This document shows, one piece after another, positions 43,601 through 54,065 of a stretch of 54,065 bases of DNA. Origin of the DNA: Paramacrobiotus richtersi (taxonomy: Eukaryota; Tardigrada; Eutardigrada; Parachela; Macrobiotidae); NCBI GenBank assembly GCA_034698045.1, contig JAQGAU010000032.1:1-54065 (forward strand), read 5' to 3'. Position 1 is the first letter of the stretch. Every line of letters starts with the position of its first letter. Made by a program: the position numbers and the translations under genes. The notes below the pieces were generated by a model. It made no database searches and was not told where the DNA came from. It saw only the letters and a list, made by a program, of their open reading frames with translations.

Positions 43601-45575
43601 GGAAAATTTAGGAACGGAAATGTGTGATCACATGGCAAATTTCGAGCGTAGGCACTGCTTAAAGAAACTGTTCAGGCTGAACAAAGGAACATATGCGAAA
43701 TTGCATGGATGGAAACTGGAGCCAAGTACCGAAGAGACGGCTCAGCTAGCGATATCTCCTACTGCTGACTCTCGCTCCCCGACCCCGGAGCCAGTCAAAA
43801 CAACCCCTGAGCCTAAAGGAAAAGATGCGAAATCGAAGAAAGCCCCTGCAGCAGCTCAGAAGCATCCTGAACCTGAAAAGGTCACCCCATGCCCTGCCCA
43901 TGAGAAGTCTGCAGAAGAGGAACCATTTATCTGGAACAGAGAGCTTAGGCCACCTGTGCCGCTATGCAGTTCGGCAAAGCATCAAAAAATTCCGGCTTAC
44001 CACCTATCAAACTCTCTAACCAAGATCAAAAGAGAAGAGCGCCGGATATACTGCTGTGATGCAGTGATTTTCGTGGACCGGCATGAGTTTCATGATGGAA
44101 AGAGCGCCGTTTATCTCTCAGCGAACTTTGCCAACGCTTCGAATGCATTCGTCTGCGTTAATGAAAAGGAGAGGTCACTGCATCTGGAATACGAAACTGA
44201 GACTAGACTCGTGTTGAAAATAGTGGACGGAAAAGTGCAAATTGTTGTCTTTGATCCACTGGGTACAGAGACTGTAATCGAGAACAACGATGACTGGTTC
44301 TGTGAGATGCGTCCCAATTCCAGACAGACGGATAGTTTGGTATCCCTTACTGTATTTAACGATGGAGTGGTAGGAGCCGTACGTCACGGTAAAGGCTGTA
44401 TGCTGATATCAGCCAGTGGAAGCGTAGTCCACGTTCCAGACTACGAAGGCGAGGAAGGCGATGCCTCAAAAACCTTTGAGAAAAAGAACGCTAAAGCTTT
44501 CCAAAGTATTTCTGACAATGCAAAAGTTCTGATTCATGAAGACGGCACGGTTCACGTACAAGAAAAGTCCCGATTATCGGAAGATATTCGCACCCAAACT
44601 CGCTCTGGACTTCGAGTGAGTAGTTCTCGTGCTACGGTAGAAGGAAAGGCGGAAATGCTACGTCACGTATTTGAGTATCCTAAATGCCCACGGGTGTCTT
44701 ATGAAAATTTCTGCCACAAAACCTGTTCATTTTGCCATGGGATTCTCTTATCTACAACGGACAATGGATTCTACGTTATCGTAATGGGAGTCAGTGTGAT
44801 GATCATCGAACCAGATGGCGGAGTCTTTCTTATAAACTTGCCAGACTTCTGTCGAGCTTTTAATATACAAGGTAATTAATCACAAAACTTTTCGAGTTCA
44901 TGAATTTTGCAGGTGCTATGATTATTAGTACTACGGTATCAGTACAGTACAGTGAGTTGTGGATGCTACATTTTAGGGATACCTGGATTAACTGGATACG
45001 CATCAGCAGACCATGTGGCTTTTACTAAAGAAGCGATAAGTGTTTGCAGCAAACATCCTGACTGGCGAAACAAGTGTCCCTGGGTGAAGTTATGGTGCGC
45101 TGGCGACATTGTTGCAGAATTGACTGACTTGACCATGAGAAAACATTTAGTATACGAGACCGGCGAAGTTCAGTATGTGCCGTGCGTTGAGTCATCCGAA
45201 GGAAGCGGGCTTCCCGCGCCACGGATATTTGTTGTCGATCAAACGAACCAGTCCGGAAGCGAATATCTTTTCGGGGATGATTCCGTAGCTCTAAAGTATA
45301 AAGTTCTGCAATATTATTCCGCGAACAGAATTAGGATTCCCGAAGACGTTCAAGGAGAAAATGAAGGAATATTCGAATGCGAAGTCCTGGACGGGGCACA
45401 AGGGGAATGGGGATACGAGGTACCGAATATTTTGCCAACTGAATGGCAGTCGGATGTAAGCGCTTCTACTGGAGTGGACAAGGGATGTTATCTGGGCAAA
45501 AAGTTCCGACAGCATGTTGTTGGGGAAAAGATGCAACGGGATAAATGGAAGCATGTCCTGTTTGTCGCAGACTGA
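40632..45575 (+). CDS. SPAG17: SPAG17, central-apparatus projection protein
   Basis: Exons 40632..41923, 42002..42736, 42795..43077, 43137..44871, 44977..45575; 1547 residues. ATG at 40632 (MPPKDAGKKGK); the frame upstream opens only with TTG. Family role: scaffold of the C1a projection of the axonemal central pair, required for motility. Matches to the family: basic Lys/Gly N-terminus; NWWPTIHLVVENSPVETLLV (the N-D-W-x5-VV-N segment); MVRYIILFGVQDTSFLREAE followed by LPITSVINV (the YIIVVGF...IPITSVI block); charged KEKTAKKQAEDELLRKKEAE helices; FPGPPETEH; and beta-rich repeats ending near KVLQYYSANRIRIPED and VPNILPTEWQSD. It stops soon after this block, so the C-terminal region of longer vertebrate proteins (over 2200 residues) is missing or lies in exons I cannot detect. 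Confidence 0.88.
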
Positions 45576-46144
45576 AGTTCATCGAAGGGAACCCAAGCAC
45601 ATGGCATCATTAAAGATGTTATACATTTCGGCTATAAGTGAACGCCATCAGTATCTCGAGGGACCTCAGGTGATCGATCACTGTTATAGCTCCGAAACCA
45701 GCTGCTTGTGGAAGGTATCGAATGCACCGATTAGCATCGTGCATAAGTGTCTGAAGCTGAAAAATGCGATACGTTTTGTTCTACGGGTCGAACACCGATG
45801 TTTCTTTAATTACTCATTCTGTGCTCGAGTATTATGTGTGAACAAATGATCGATTTAATATGGTTTCCCTTTAAACTCACAAAAATACGTTGCCCAATAT
45901 GTTTGCGAAGCCAGATTTCTAATGCAAAATCGACAACCATAGACAATCTAAAAACAACCTTGCATCCAGAAGAGCTCAAAAATTAATAAATAATTATTAT
46001 AGCACAACTGTAAAAACCTCTGTATACAACGCGAAGTGATGCGGCAAGCCCCGTGACATGTACCTCTGCTGCACACGTACTTAGTTCGCCGGTAGGTAGA
46101 CAGTCATGCTGCAATGATGCAGTTTCCCGGTAGCCAGCGCGATT
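45576..46144. other. Intergenic between convergent SPAG17 and CEP131
   Basis: Contains AATAAATAATT near 45983 as a possible SPAG17 polyadenylation signal. The frame at 45585-45849 could be an alternative last exon of SPAG17 (see findings) but is not counted as coding here. Confidence 0.45.
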
Positions 46145-49100
46145 TTATTTCGGGGTTGATGTGGATGACGGCCGGAAAGCTGCTGCACGCGACGTAGTCG
46201 AAACTGAGCGGATTGGTTGAGCTTGAGCAGATGACTTAGCCCGGTTGCGCGACAGGGCAGTTTGGCTCTGCTGCTCGTGAAGGGCCAGTAACTGCTGTCG
46301 GAGCATTTCTATCTTTGCGTCTTTTTTGCTGAGCATGGCCCGTACCCTATTGAAGGAAGTTTTGACTTAATGTAATCTGCCAGCGAGAATTAATATTTCA
46401 CGGTTCACGCCGCATCATTTGTGCTGAAATTACATAATATGACGTTATGTGACCGTGATGCACGATTTCTGATTATTTACTTTTCATTTATCGCATCAAG
46501 TGCCGAGTCGTTTTCCGCTTTCATGAGACTGAGCTGCTTGTGCAGTTTGTCCTTTTCAACTCTGTGGGTTTGCTGGGTATCGGCCAGCTGTTTGGTCAGT
46601 TTGTCCACTTGCAAGTCCATATTATGAAGTCGATCGGTGTAGGCTTGAACCGTGTCTTCCAGTAATGTGGCTCGCTCCTTTTCCATTGTGGCCAGTTTCT
46701 ACGATTGTCAGTTTTTATTAACATTCGCAGTGTTCAGTCTATCGATATTTCACATTACAACTGCAGTCAGTTAAAGTAGTTTCCCGCACACTTCGATACA
46801 TATCTATGTACCTCAGTGGGTCTCCGAAAACTAAAGCAGTGTAATAACTCTACACGTAGTTTACAAAAAAACTTTTAAAAAAGTTCAAATGCAGGCTAAC
46901 GCATAAGGAAAGAATACCACGAGACACCGGAGGTAATACTTTAGGTTAGAATGAGGTACGTAATAGACGGCTGCCTTTCGTATTACTACAATACATTCTC
47001 ACCTGCTGGCTTAAACGGAGTCTGCTTTCCAAATCCGTCTGCGTTTCCCGAAAGCTATTTTCCAGATTATCACGGCATCTTAATTGCTCCTGTAGAACCG
47101 GTTAGGATTTGCTTTTTTTCTCTTCATGATGCATAATTTCTCCATCTTATATTAGTTGTCACAAAACTATGCTTGTTGGCTAACCAGAGCGTCATTGGCG
47201 GAACTTTTCCAGTTTTCTGCCATTTCTTGGAGATGTGCAGTTTCTTGCTGATACTGTTCATGTAATCGTTCCATTTTGGTGTTAGTACGCCTGTCTATGT
47301 CGAGTTGCAGTCTGCTCATCTCCTCAGCCAAAGCCCCTACGGCCTGAGCTATCTGCACGTCACGAGCGGCTTTTGTTGTGGCTGTAATTTCCTCCAGTTT
47401 CTTCTCCAGCAAATTTTCCTGTAATAAATATAACGTGTCAAAAACGATACTGTCCAGTAGCTCGTGGCTGTATGCACGTAAAGCCACGAATTAAATATGC
47501 ACCATCCAAAAGGTCAGCGAGTAACAGAAAAGAAATGCATGTTCCAGTTGGCTTACATGTTTTTTCGAATTTTCCAGTTTCCACTGTTCAAACTGTTTGG
47601 CTGTATCACTTCGATATTGTTCCATTTCGTTCTAAAATAAAACTCGTTGTTTTGGCCACAAAAGGACGCTCAACTTAGGACAAGCAACCTGGACAGAATC
47701 TACTGTGTTGTCGAGATTGGAAGTGTGGTTGAACAGTACGTACCTTGGCCTGCTGTTCGATAGCTGTTCTGTCAATTTTTGCGGTTTCCTTTTCTCGCGC
47801 TATGTCCTCCTTTCGCTGTTTATCTAATTCGGTGCGCAAACGGATGAACTCTTCGCCCTGTACGCGCAAACGTTCCTCGTAAATTTCCTTGTTGACGCGC
47901 AGTTCTTCTTCCTTTTTCGCGACTTCCAGGCGGATTGTATGTTCCATTTCAGTCATTTTCTGGGCATACCTTTCACAAACAACCGATACAAGCTGCAGAG
48001 ATATAATCGTAAGACAGTCAATTTTGCTTACTTACAGGTCATCCGCAAGGTGACGCTCCTGTTGACGGACATCGTTAATACGCTGAGCGAATTTGTCCTC
48101 GGTCTGTCGTAGCTTCTCTTCAGCGGCGGTCTTGCCCATGTCTTCTGCGTGTTTCAACTGACTTTCATAAACCTGCTGCACTTGCCGCATTTCGTCTTTG
48201 TGCATTGCGAGAATCCTTTCGATTTCCGGCTCAACACCTACAAAAGTAATTGAACAATTTAGAAAAATCCGGCGAAACAGCGATATACCGCCTTTACAGT
48301 ACGTGGGCCCAGTGCACAGTGAAAACCGGAGAAAAGTTTACGTTAACGATGTTAATTTAAGCTTTTTTCGTTACCCACTTTTCAATGTATTTTCCTTAAT
48401 TTGATCAGCCCGCTGTTGTGTCCATTTCTGACGCCGTTCCTTTTCTGTAATCTCCCATTGGGATTTCGCTCGTTTCAGGTCATCCTGATGTCTACAGAAG
48501 GATTTGCTTTATCTACAAATGCGAGCGGTCAACATGAAGGTTTGCAGCTTGTGGAAAGCAAACAATTTCCATCAGTTGTGAAAAAGGAGTAATTACCGTT
48601 TCTCTTGATCTTCCAGTCGTTTTTCGTATTTTAGCTGCATTTGTTTGATGTCGAGGGCGATCGTATCACAGCGTTCGCGCAAAACCTTCTTTTCGTCGTT
48701 GACCTAACGAAAAGTCATGATCAGTGTTAGCAGCGTCTCGCTTTGGTGTTCCGAATAGTGCAGACTCACTTGATCCAAAACATTTTTCACAGATTTCAGT
48801 TTCGTATTATACAAGTCCTTTTGTTCTTTAGTGCGCTTTTTATGCTCTTCTTCAAGTTCGTGCACAGCGATGGATGACTTTTCCATTTCTCGATTCTAAG
48901 GCAACGGACAGAAAAATATGGTAGATAGAATAATCATGTTTGGGCCGTCCGCTGAAATTTACCAGTTGCAGACGAAGGCTAAGGATAAGTGCTTCCTGAT
49001 CGTCCAAGAACTCCATCGTGTCTTGTTGTTGCAGTGCTGTTGACAGTTCGATTTTACTCTTCCGGTTTGTCTGTGCACAGTACATACTACATTATTAATG

Positions 49101-49733
49101 AACTGTTTGGTCGAGTAACTTTCAGAATTTGAATGTTTGATTACCTTTCGGGAACAGGCAATATAATCTTCTGTTTTTGCATTTTCAAGGTCTTCCTCGT
49201 CCAGGTATTCCAAAATCGATCTGTTTATGCGAAATACCGTTATTTCCAAGGAGTGAGCTAAACGTAAGTGAAAGTGCAGCCTGCAGCAGCAGATGTAGAG
49301 CGGAGGCACTTGGTAAGATAATCTGATACTGCATCACTGTTGGATACAGGTTATCGATACAGTACACAATCAGAATATGTGCGTTTTACCATTTATTCCG
49401 TTTACATGTTCAACGTTGTGCAGCAGGAATAATATACAGCGTAATGCCATACTGCGAATCGCGAACGTACCGTAGTTTGTCTTGCGAATAGTTGGATGCT
49501 GTGTAGTTTTTACTGCGTTCCGAACTACAGCTCTCGTAAGTTCCGGAAGATTCCCAACCCGTTGCTGATTTGCAGTGCGAGTCCTCAGATCGATTAGGCT
49601 TGTTCTTCAGTCTAGGAGATCGCGCCAACAATTCTACGCATTCGTGTGCTGTGTAACCAGCCACACCCAGCTGTGAATCGACATCAGACAGAATGCTAGC
49701 CGGCGTCATCGTAGATACGTGGTAGCCATCCAT
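46145..49733 (-). CDS. CEP131: CEP131 (AZI1/dilatory), centriolar-satellite / basal-body coiled-coil protein
   Basis: Thirteen minus-strand exons joined in phase: 49733..49471, 49220..49145, 49070..48963, 48895..48770, 48703..48597, 48491..48379, 48237..48036, 47969..47744, 47631..47557, 47418..47185, 47089..47003, 46698..46481, 46346..46145; 678 residues. Start ATG at 49733 (MDGYHVSTMT); the frame upstream only extends to a GTG after a stop. Family role: centriolar satellite and basal-body protein needed for cilium formation. Diagnostic block: VEPEIERILAMHKDEMRQVQ (family pattern EPEI.R....HK.E.R), followed by continuous coiled coil (KQWKLE-type heptads, EEELRVNKEIYEERLRVQGE), LLEDTVQAYTDRLHN and the final VRAMLSKKDAKIEMLRQQLL. 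It is shorter than the vertebrate protein (about 1080), lacking most of the disordered N-terminus. The stop is embedded in AAATAAAATC. Confidence 0.82.
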
Positions 49734-50822
49734 GGTCCCCCATGCACTTTTGTAGCAGTCCACTGGTCATCTGTTGTTCCGGAAAATCGAACGAATCGAA
49801 TAGAATCAAGGAACAGACAATTTGACTTATGTGCGACCCTTCAGTTCGGGTCTAATTTTTACGCCAGTTACTCTTGTTTTTGGGTTGCAGTCTTCTGTCC
49901 TTTTAGACTGAGATATCGTGTTCAGTTGTTGTTGAGTTGAGTACAGTTCCTGTCTTTCGAGGCTGACATGCTTGCATTTTCTGACATAAACGTTCTGTTG
50001 CCAAGCGAACCGCAGTGCCAGCATTTAAATACTAGCCGAATTCCGATTAATTTTATTCTTTTGAAGCCACGGTAATTTACCTAAGAAATAAGGATTCTGC
50101 TGTCTAGCAACAGGAACAAGGATCCTGATAAGTATTCACTCCGTTCCTCTCATCACCTCGACCACCAGTATAACAGCAGTACTTGTAGTGATCGACAAAG
50201 ATGCGCGAAAAGCTTTCCGAATGTGGTCAGGTTCGAAGCTCATAACACGTACAGTTACAAACTGGTACTTTAGTTTCATGGAGCTAACAACATTATGATT
50301 ACTTTACTAGGACCGATTTAGTGAACCGATTTAGTGAACCGATTTAGTAGTGCGTTCCAAACTGGCCTGAACTAAATGTTGACACTCGCGGCTCGCTTTC
50401 GACTTCTTGTCCACGCAATGGAACTTTGTGGAGTGTTGACCTTTACAGTGCCAGTCACACGAAGATCTGTACAAATCCAAGTCCTTGTCCGCCGGAAAAA
50501 CCAGATTTTACTTTGCTATCAATGATGAGCTAAATTACTGTGAACAGGAAGGGCATTTTAATTTATGTGTCCCAACCGACAGCTTTGTCCTTATTTCTTG
50601 TCCTAACGGACCGCTTTGTCCTTACCCGCAGCTTCCACTGTTCGTTAACGATATTCATACAGCAGTTTCATGTAGCACTATATACTGGTCGAATCGGAAA
50701 CCATCAGGCATACGCAAAATCGTACAAATGCAAAACCGTACAAATGCACTTCGCCATCGATTATTAAGGAGAATTTCCGGTGTAACCGATAGTTTTGCAA
50801 GAGTTGTTACCACGTAAACAGT
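49734..50822. other. Intergenic, about 1.1 kb
   Basis: CEP131 promoter side. A 13-bp unit ACCGATTTAGTGA is repeated three times in tandem at 50312-50350. Open frames around 50485-50817 have no support. Confidence 0.45.
50312..50350. repeat. Three tandem copies of a 13-bp unit
   Basis: ACCGATTTAGTGA, ACCGATTTAGTGA, ACCGATTTAGTAG. Short minisatellite-like array with a change only at the end of the last copy. Confidence 0.85.
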
Positions 50823-51334
50823 AGACAATACCCATAGAGTGCTTATGAAAGGGAAACGATGGGCCTCCATTGTCCTTTTGTCCGTTTGTGCGCGCAGTGA
50901 CCGGTTGTTGCGCAATATGGTCAAAAAGTTTAAGCAGACATGCCGTCCTATAAATCCTCGTTTCTATCCAAATTTGCTTGGACGATTTCTCAATAAATGC
51001 GCATAAACCAGCTGACGATTCTAAACCAGTTTCAGCTGAAAAGGTTGGATCTGAAATTTTAAAATAAACATCAAAAATTTTAAAATTCGTTTTAAAATTC
51101 AACAGAAATGTTTTCGAACTTTTTTCGACGTCAGAATCATCGTCATCTTTTTGTGCATTTATTGATGTATTATCATCCAGACAAATTGGATGGAAACAAG
51201 GACGTATAGGGCGGCATTTCTGTTTAAACGTTTTGACCATATTGCGGAACAACCGGTCATTGTGCGCACAAACGGACAAAGGGACAATGGAGTTCCATCT
51301 TTTCACTTTTAAAAGGACTGTATGGGTTCTGTCT
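50823..51334. mobile_element. Second foldback-like inverted repeat, about 512 bp
   Basis: The region is an imperfect palindrome centred near 51079. Matching blocks include CCATTGTCC..TTTGTCCGTTTGTGCGC at 50875-50903 with its complement at 51255-51282, TGACCGGTTGTTGCGCAATATGG (about 50909-50931) with its complement (about 51227-51249), and CAATAAATGC (50989) with its complement near 51155. Arms reach almost to the centre, with divergence increasing inward. No sequence relation to the 14.5-15.5 kb foldback was seen. An open minus-strand frame of 224 codons (51438-50764, ATG start) crosses the palindrome; its two halves encode sequence from opposite strands of the same arm, so it is more likely a by-product than a gene. 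Confidence 0.72.
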
Positions 51335-51811
51335 CTTGTTTTCACCGATGCAATGGCACTCTTTCGCGCAAAACCTACCGAATGACCGGAGCCAAGCCAG
51401 GAAACGTTGTATGTCTTTGATTTGATTGTTTTCGTCATGTTTTACCGTGAACTGGAGAATTCATATAAGGTTTTGCAAAAGCTCTTGCTAGTTTTTGTAA
51501 AGATTATGACGAAAAATGTGGTGTATAAGTACCTACTTATACGTACATCAGTAGTTCACAAAACCGTGGATGAGTAAAAGATATTGCAAAGGTCAAAACA
51601 TGCGGCGGACAACGCACTGTATAGTCTTACACGCTGTTGAGCCATCAAGATTTATTTTAAATTCTACAGTTTTTTATTGTATTTATGTTAAGCTTATTGA
51701 AGCGAAAAAACAAAAATTACGCCAGCATTCAATTCTCTCATATTCGAGGACAACAACAAACACAAACGACAATTAACAATTCAAAATGTGGCACCACTAT
51801 TCTATCCACGC
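51335..51811. other. Intergenic
   Basis: 3' flank of the small secreted-protein gene. AT-rich; no feature seen apart from the outer part of the chance minus-strand frame. Confidence 0.4.
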
Positions 51812-52358
51812 TTATTTTTTCTTGTTGTGGAATCCTTTGGGCAGAGGTGCGGAACCAAATAGATGCATCAGATTGTCAGCTTGCGCTCCGGCTGCTTGTG
51901 AATCGGGTGATTGATGGTCACTCGAGTGCAGGTTGCTGTGTGGGGGCATACCACCAACAAGTATCATGCCACCAGATCCCGATCCGCCACTGGCATCTGC
52001 AATATCCCCGTGCAAAGGTCATTAAATTTAGCATAATCGAATACTTGCACATATTGCTTACACTTATTGTTAAGTACGTACCTTACGTGTTAATATATAG
52101 ATACAGGTCTGTATATACATAAATGCTTGTGTTATACATGCATAAGTAATTTATCTGCTTACAGTTAAAAGTGGATATACAGTAGGTGTGCTGCCGTAAA
52201 GACTTCGTAATCAGCACTGGTACACACTACACTGTACTTCACACATATGTGTTACTTGAAGAGATTAACGTGGGAATTTACGCACCTGTCAGTTGGAGAT
52301 GCAGAATTCCAGCCAAAATCAGACTGCAGCACACCACAGCAGACTGTCCGAACTTCAT
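51812..52358 (-). CDS. Small secreted protein, 85 residues
   Basis: Minus-strand exons 52358..52286 and 51996..51812 (donor GTGCGT, acceptor TTGCAG, phase 1, intron 289 nt). Exon 1 is a near-perfect signal peptide: MKFGQSAVVCCSLILAGILH, then LQLTG. The mature part is Gly/Ser/His-rich (DASGGSGSGGMILVGGMPPH, SNLHSSDHQSPDS) and ends with a basic tail LPKGFHNKKK. There are no cysteines after the signal region and no dibasic cleavage pairs except the terminal KKK. It could be a cuticle, seminal or neuropeptide-like secretion; I do not recognise the family. The exon boundary right after the signal peptide is a common layout for secreted peptides. Confidence 0.65.
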
Positions 52359-54065
52359 GATCAAGAATTTATGAGGTCACTACTTTGCAATACACAACTA
52401 CAACTGTTACTCAAAGTGCTGTTGGCATGCCACATCCAAGGCTATTATATAGCCCAAAAACAGCCGGTGAAAACCAAGAACTCATTCAGAGAATGCTTCC
52501 TGGTTGAATGTATAAGCAATGAATTCAAAACAGTTTGCAAATTACAATACGACATGGACATGATGACAGCTTGTCACCTTTAATTCTGGCAGCAAAACGC
52601 GTCAGCCGAGTAGCGAGTCAAACTAACCGGATGTAGAACCCGTGCACTATAACTGGAAAGTACCCAAATAAATCAATTGTAGTCCATTCATATGTCTTAG
52701 AATGAGCTTTTATGTTAATGCTGCATGTGCCTTTCATGATCGTTTTATGTACTTCTACCAGTTCATTACTGATTTGCCGACGGGTATTTGATTACAAACG
52801 ACTTAAAACCAAGTCCAATTACCTAACTGGCATGAATGTATGTCCACGCACGTGGTGGAGAACAATATAGCAGAGTATATAACGGTATGTCCTGAAAATC
52901 AGCGTTTACCAGCCGCTTAATAAGCATGCTGATGAAATCGAGTAAGAACTTTCGATCAGTTCTCGGTACCGTTTGAATAACTTCGGGTCATTTGTGATCA
53001 TTCTCACGGATGTACGAGTATAGTACATCCTAGCATACAACCGCGTCCCGTGCGTTATTAGAACTACTGTTATTCATTTCGGTAGCTGTGACTTTTGAAT
53101 AAATGACCTTCCTCAATGAAAAAATTTAGGCGGCATCTGGTAGCTTCTTGTAACGTGAAGAACATCAGTTCAGAAATAATAGCGCCATTTGTAAAGTGAA
53201 GGGGCTATCCTTCTTTAAAGCCGCGTGAAAGCGAACTCTGCTTCTACATGTGGTCAGAATGTGGTACGAAAGTGACCTCATTTTTCCAGGACAAAGTGGT
53301 ACTTGCTATTTAGCTAATCGATCGGTACATGTATATCACATCAGTTTTTACTTTTTAGATACGGACATTAAATAATTAACAAAACATGCTAAGAACAGCA
53401 TAAACATACTGTCGGAGGGTCGTGCCGCACAGGTTGACTTTTCCTGTAACTTTTTTGTATGCTGATGGTGAGTGTCGTAGTAGTGATGTCGGCCATAATG
53501 TCGCGTTTTTTTGTGATGTTAGCCTCATGGGAGGATCTTGTTATCGGGCATTTGGCAAATGTCCGATAACAAGTTAACCAGTTAACATCCAAATGTTGTA
53601 AACCATCGACGAAAGGCCTGTGATGCAAATGAAACGAACAACTGTCCTGAAACTAACTAGAGCAAGTACTCATCTTGGCTCGTGTCGATTGCATGTAGGA
53701 ACTAAAAACACGCCTGATAAGCAAAACGCCAATACCCATCAACACCGCGATAGGCCGCCTACGGCTTTCTCTGAAACTTTTCGGCAATTTATCATTAGTC
53801 ATACAGAAACTATCAGTGCAACTCTCCTTAAAATCTTGCGAATACGCTAAATTGCAATAACATGATTCACATTGGTTTTGTTCTTCGCCTGACTGCCTTA
53901 TCTACTGCGTATGGGAAGATGGCACATCTCCAAGCAACCTGTACAATGACCTTTTGTATAGGTAACGTGACACATTAGAATCCACGACGCAGCGATGATC
54001 CGTGGATGTAGTATGTGATTACACGTTCAGTATTCCTTAAGTACCAGCTGGTTGGTTTGAACAAC
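52359..54065. other. Gene-poor right end, about 1.7 kb
   Basis: No coding region, RNA gene or known repeat supported. Short frames at 53389-53628 and 53620-53850 lack context. A 37-nt near-perfect hairpin is at 53537-53573. Confidence 0.45.
53537..53573. repeat. 37-nt near-perfect palindrome
   Basis: CTTGTTATCGGGCATTTG, a single G, then its complement with one mismatch. Arms of 18 nt. It is not next to any gene I can place, so it is not a terminator call; it may be the remnant of an inverted-repeat element. A second small palindrome, GTTAAC twice, follows directly. Confidence 0.8.

Noticed and set aside
45585-45849. Frame after the SPAG17 stop as a constitutive coding exon
   Set aside because: Using it would skip a stretch (VSASTGVDKGCYLGKKF) that matches the spacing of the family after the W of the VP..L...W block. 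Kept only as a possible alternative exon.
50485-50817. Plus-strand frames near the second foldback as genes
   Set aside because: Two overlapping frames of similar length, no domain, partly outside and partly inside the inverted repeat.
1-54065. CRISPR arrays, operons, tRNA or rRNA genes
   Set aside because: No regularly spaced direct repeats of CRISPR type, no tRNA-like A/B box pair, no rRNA sequence; gene structure is eukaryotic throughout.

Overview
This is an animal nuclear genomic segment from a compact genome. Almost every gene is split by short GT-AG introns, mostly about 50-110 nt, genes lie close together on both strands, and intergenic gaps are usually 0.3-1.7 kb. The gene set includes axonemal and basal-body proteins, so the organism makes motile cilia or flagella, at least in sperm. 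That excludes nematodes. A tardigrade or another small invertebrate fits the gene size, intron size and base composition, but this is an inference. Gene models below were built by hand: each exon was joined by splice signals and reading phase, and most multi-exon models close in frame with no leftover base.

Layout, left to right. 1-595: 3' end of a typical 2-Cys peroxiredoxin. 714-1136: tail of a small unrecognised gene. 1415-2546: class A GPCR. 3329-4202 (-): MARVEL-domain four-helix membrane protein. 5126-8576 (+): voltage-gated K+ channel whose two neighbouring reading frames splice into one polypeptide with two complete T1 + six-helix units. 8930-13071 (+): 1299-residue protein with three NPWKWS repeats and a coiled-coil C-terminus. 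13563-14171 (-): AP-complex sigma-like subunit with an insertion. 14474-15535: about 1.06 kb foldback element ending 29 bp from the stop of CFAP70 (15565-18982, -). 19820-20561 (-): membrane/coiled-coil protein. 21098-23227 (-): Arg/Ser-rich protein. 23809-26992 (-): axonemal dynein intermediate chain DNAI1. 27598-28716 (+): unrecognised five-exon gene. 29367-30367, 32212-33327 and 36428-37298 (+): three more MARVEL paralogues, interrupted by a 770 bp TIR element (30982-31751) and by a CFAP263/CCDC113-like gene (34618-36176). 37493-40225 (-): AK7. 40632-45575 (+): SPAG17. 46145-49733 (-): CEP131. 50823-51334: second foldback. 51812-52358 (-): small secreted protein. The last 1.7 kb has no gene that I can support.

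Two themes stand out. First, six genes of the motile-cilium apparatus lie in about 34 kb (15.6-49.7 kb): CFAP70 and DNAI1 (outer dynein arm), AK7 (ciliary adenylate kinase), SPAG17 (central-pair projection), a CCDC113-type protein and CEP131 (centriolar satellite/basal body). AK7 and SPAG17 are head to head across about 400 bp. Second, a family of MARVEL-domain membrane proteins sits at four places in the window with conserved intron positions. The most unusual gene is the tandem two-unit Kv channel.

Limits: no alignments or transcript data were available. Names rest on recognisable motifs and on domain order. Start codons are the first plausible ATG after an in-frame stop or splice acceptor.
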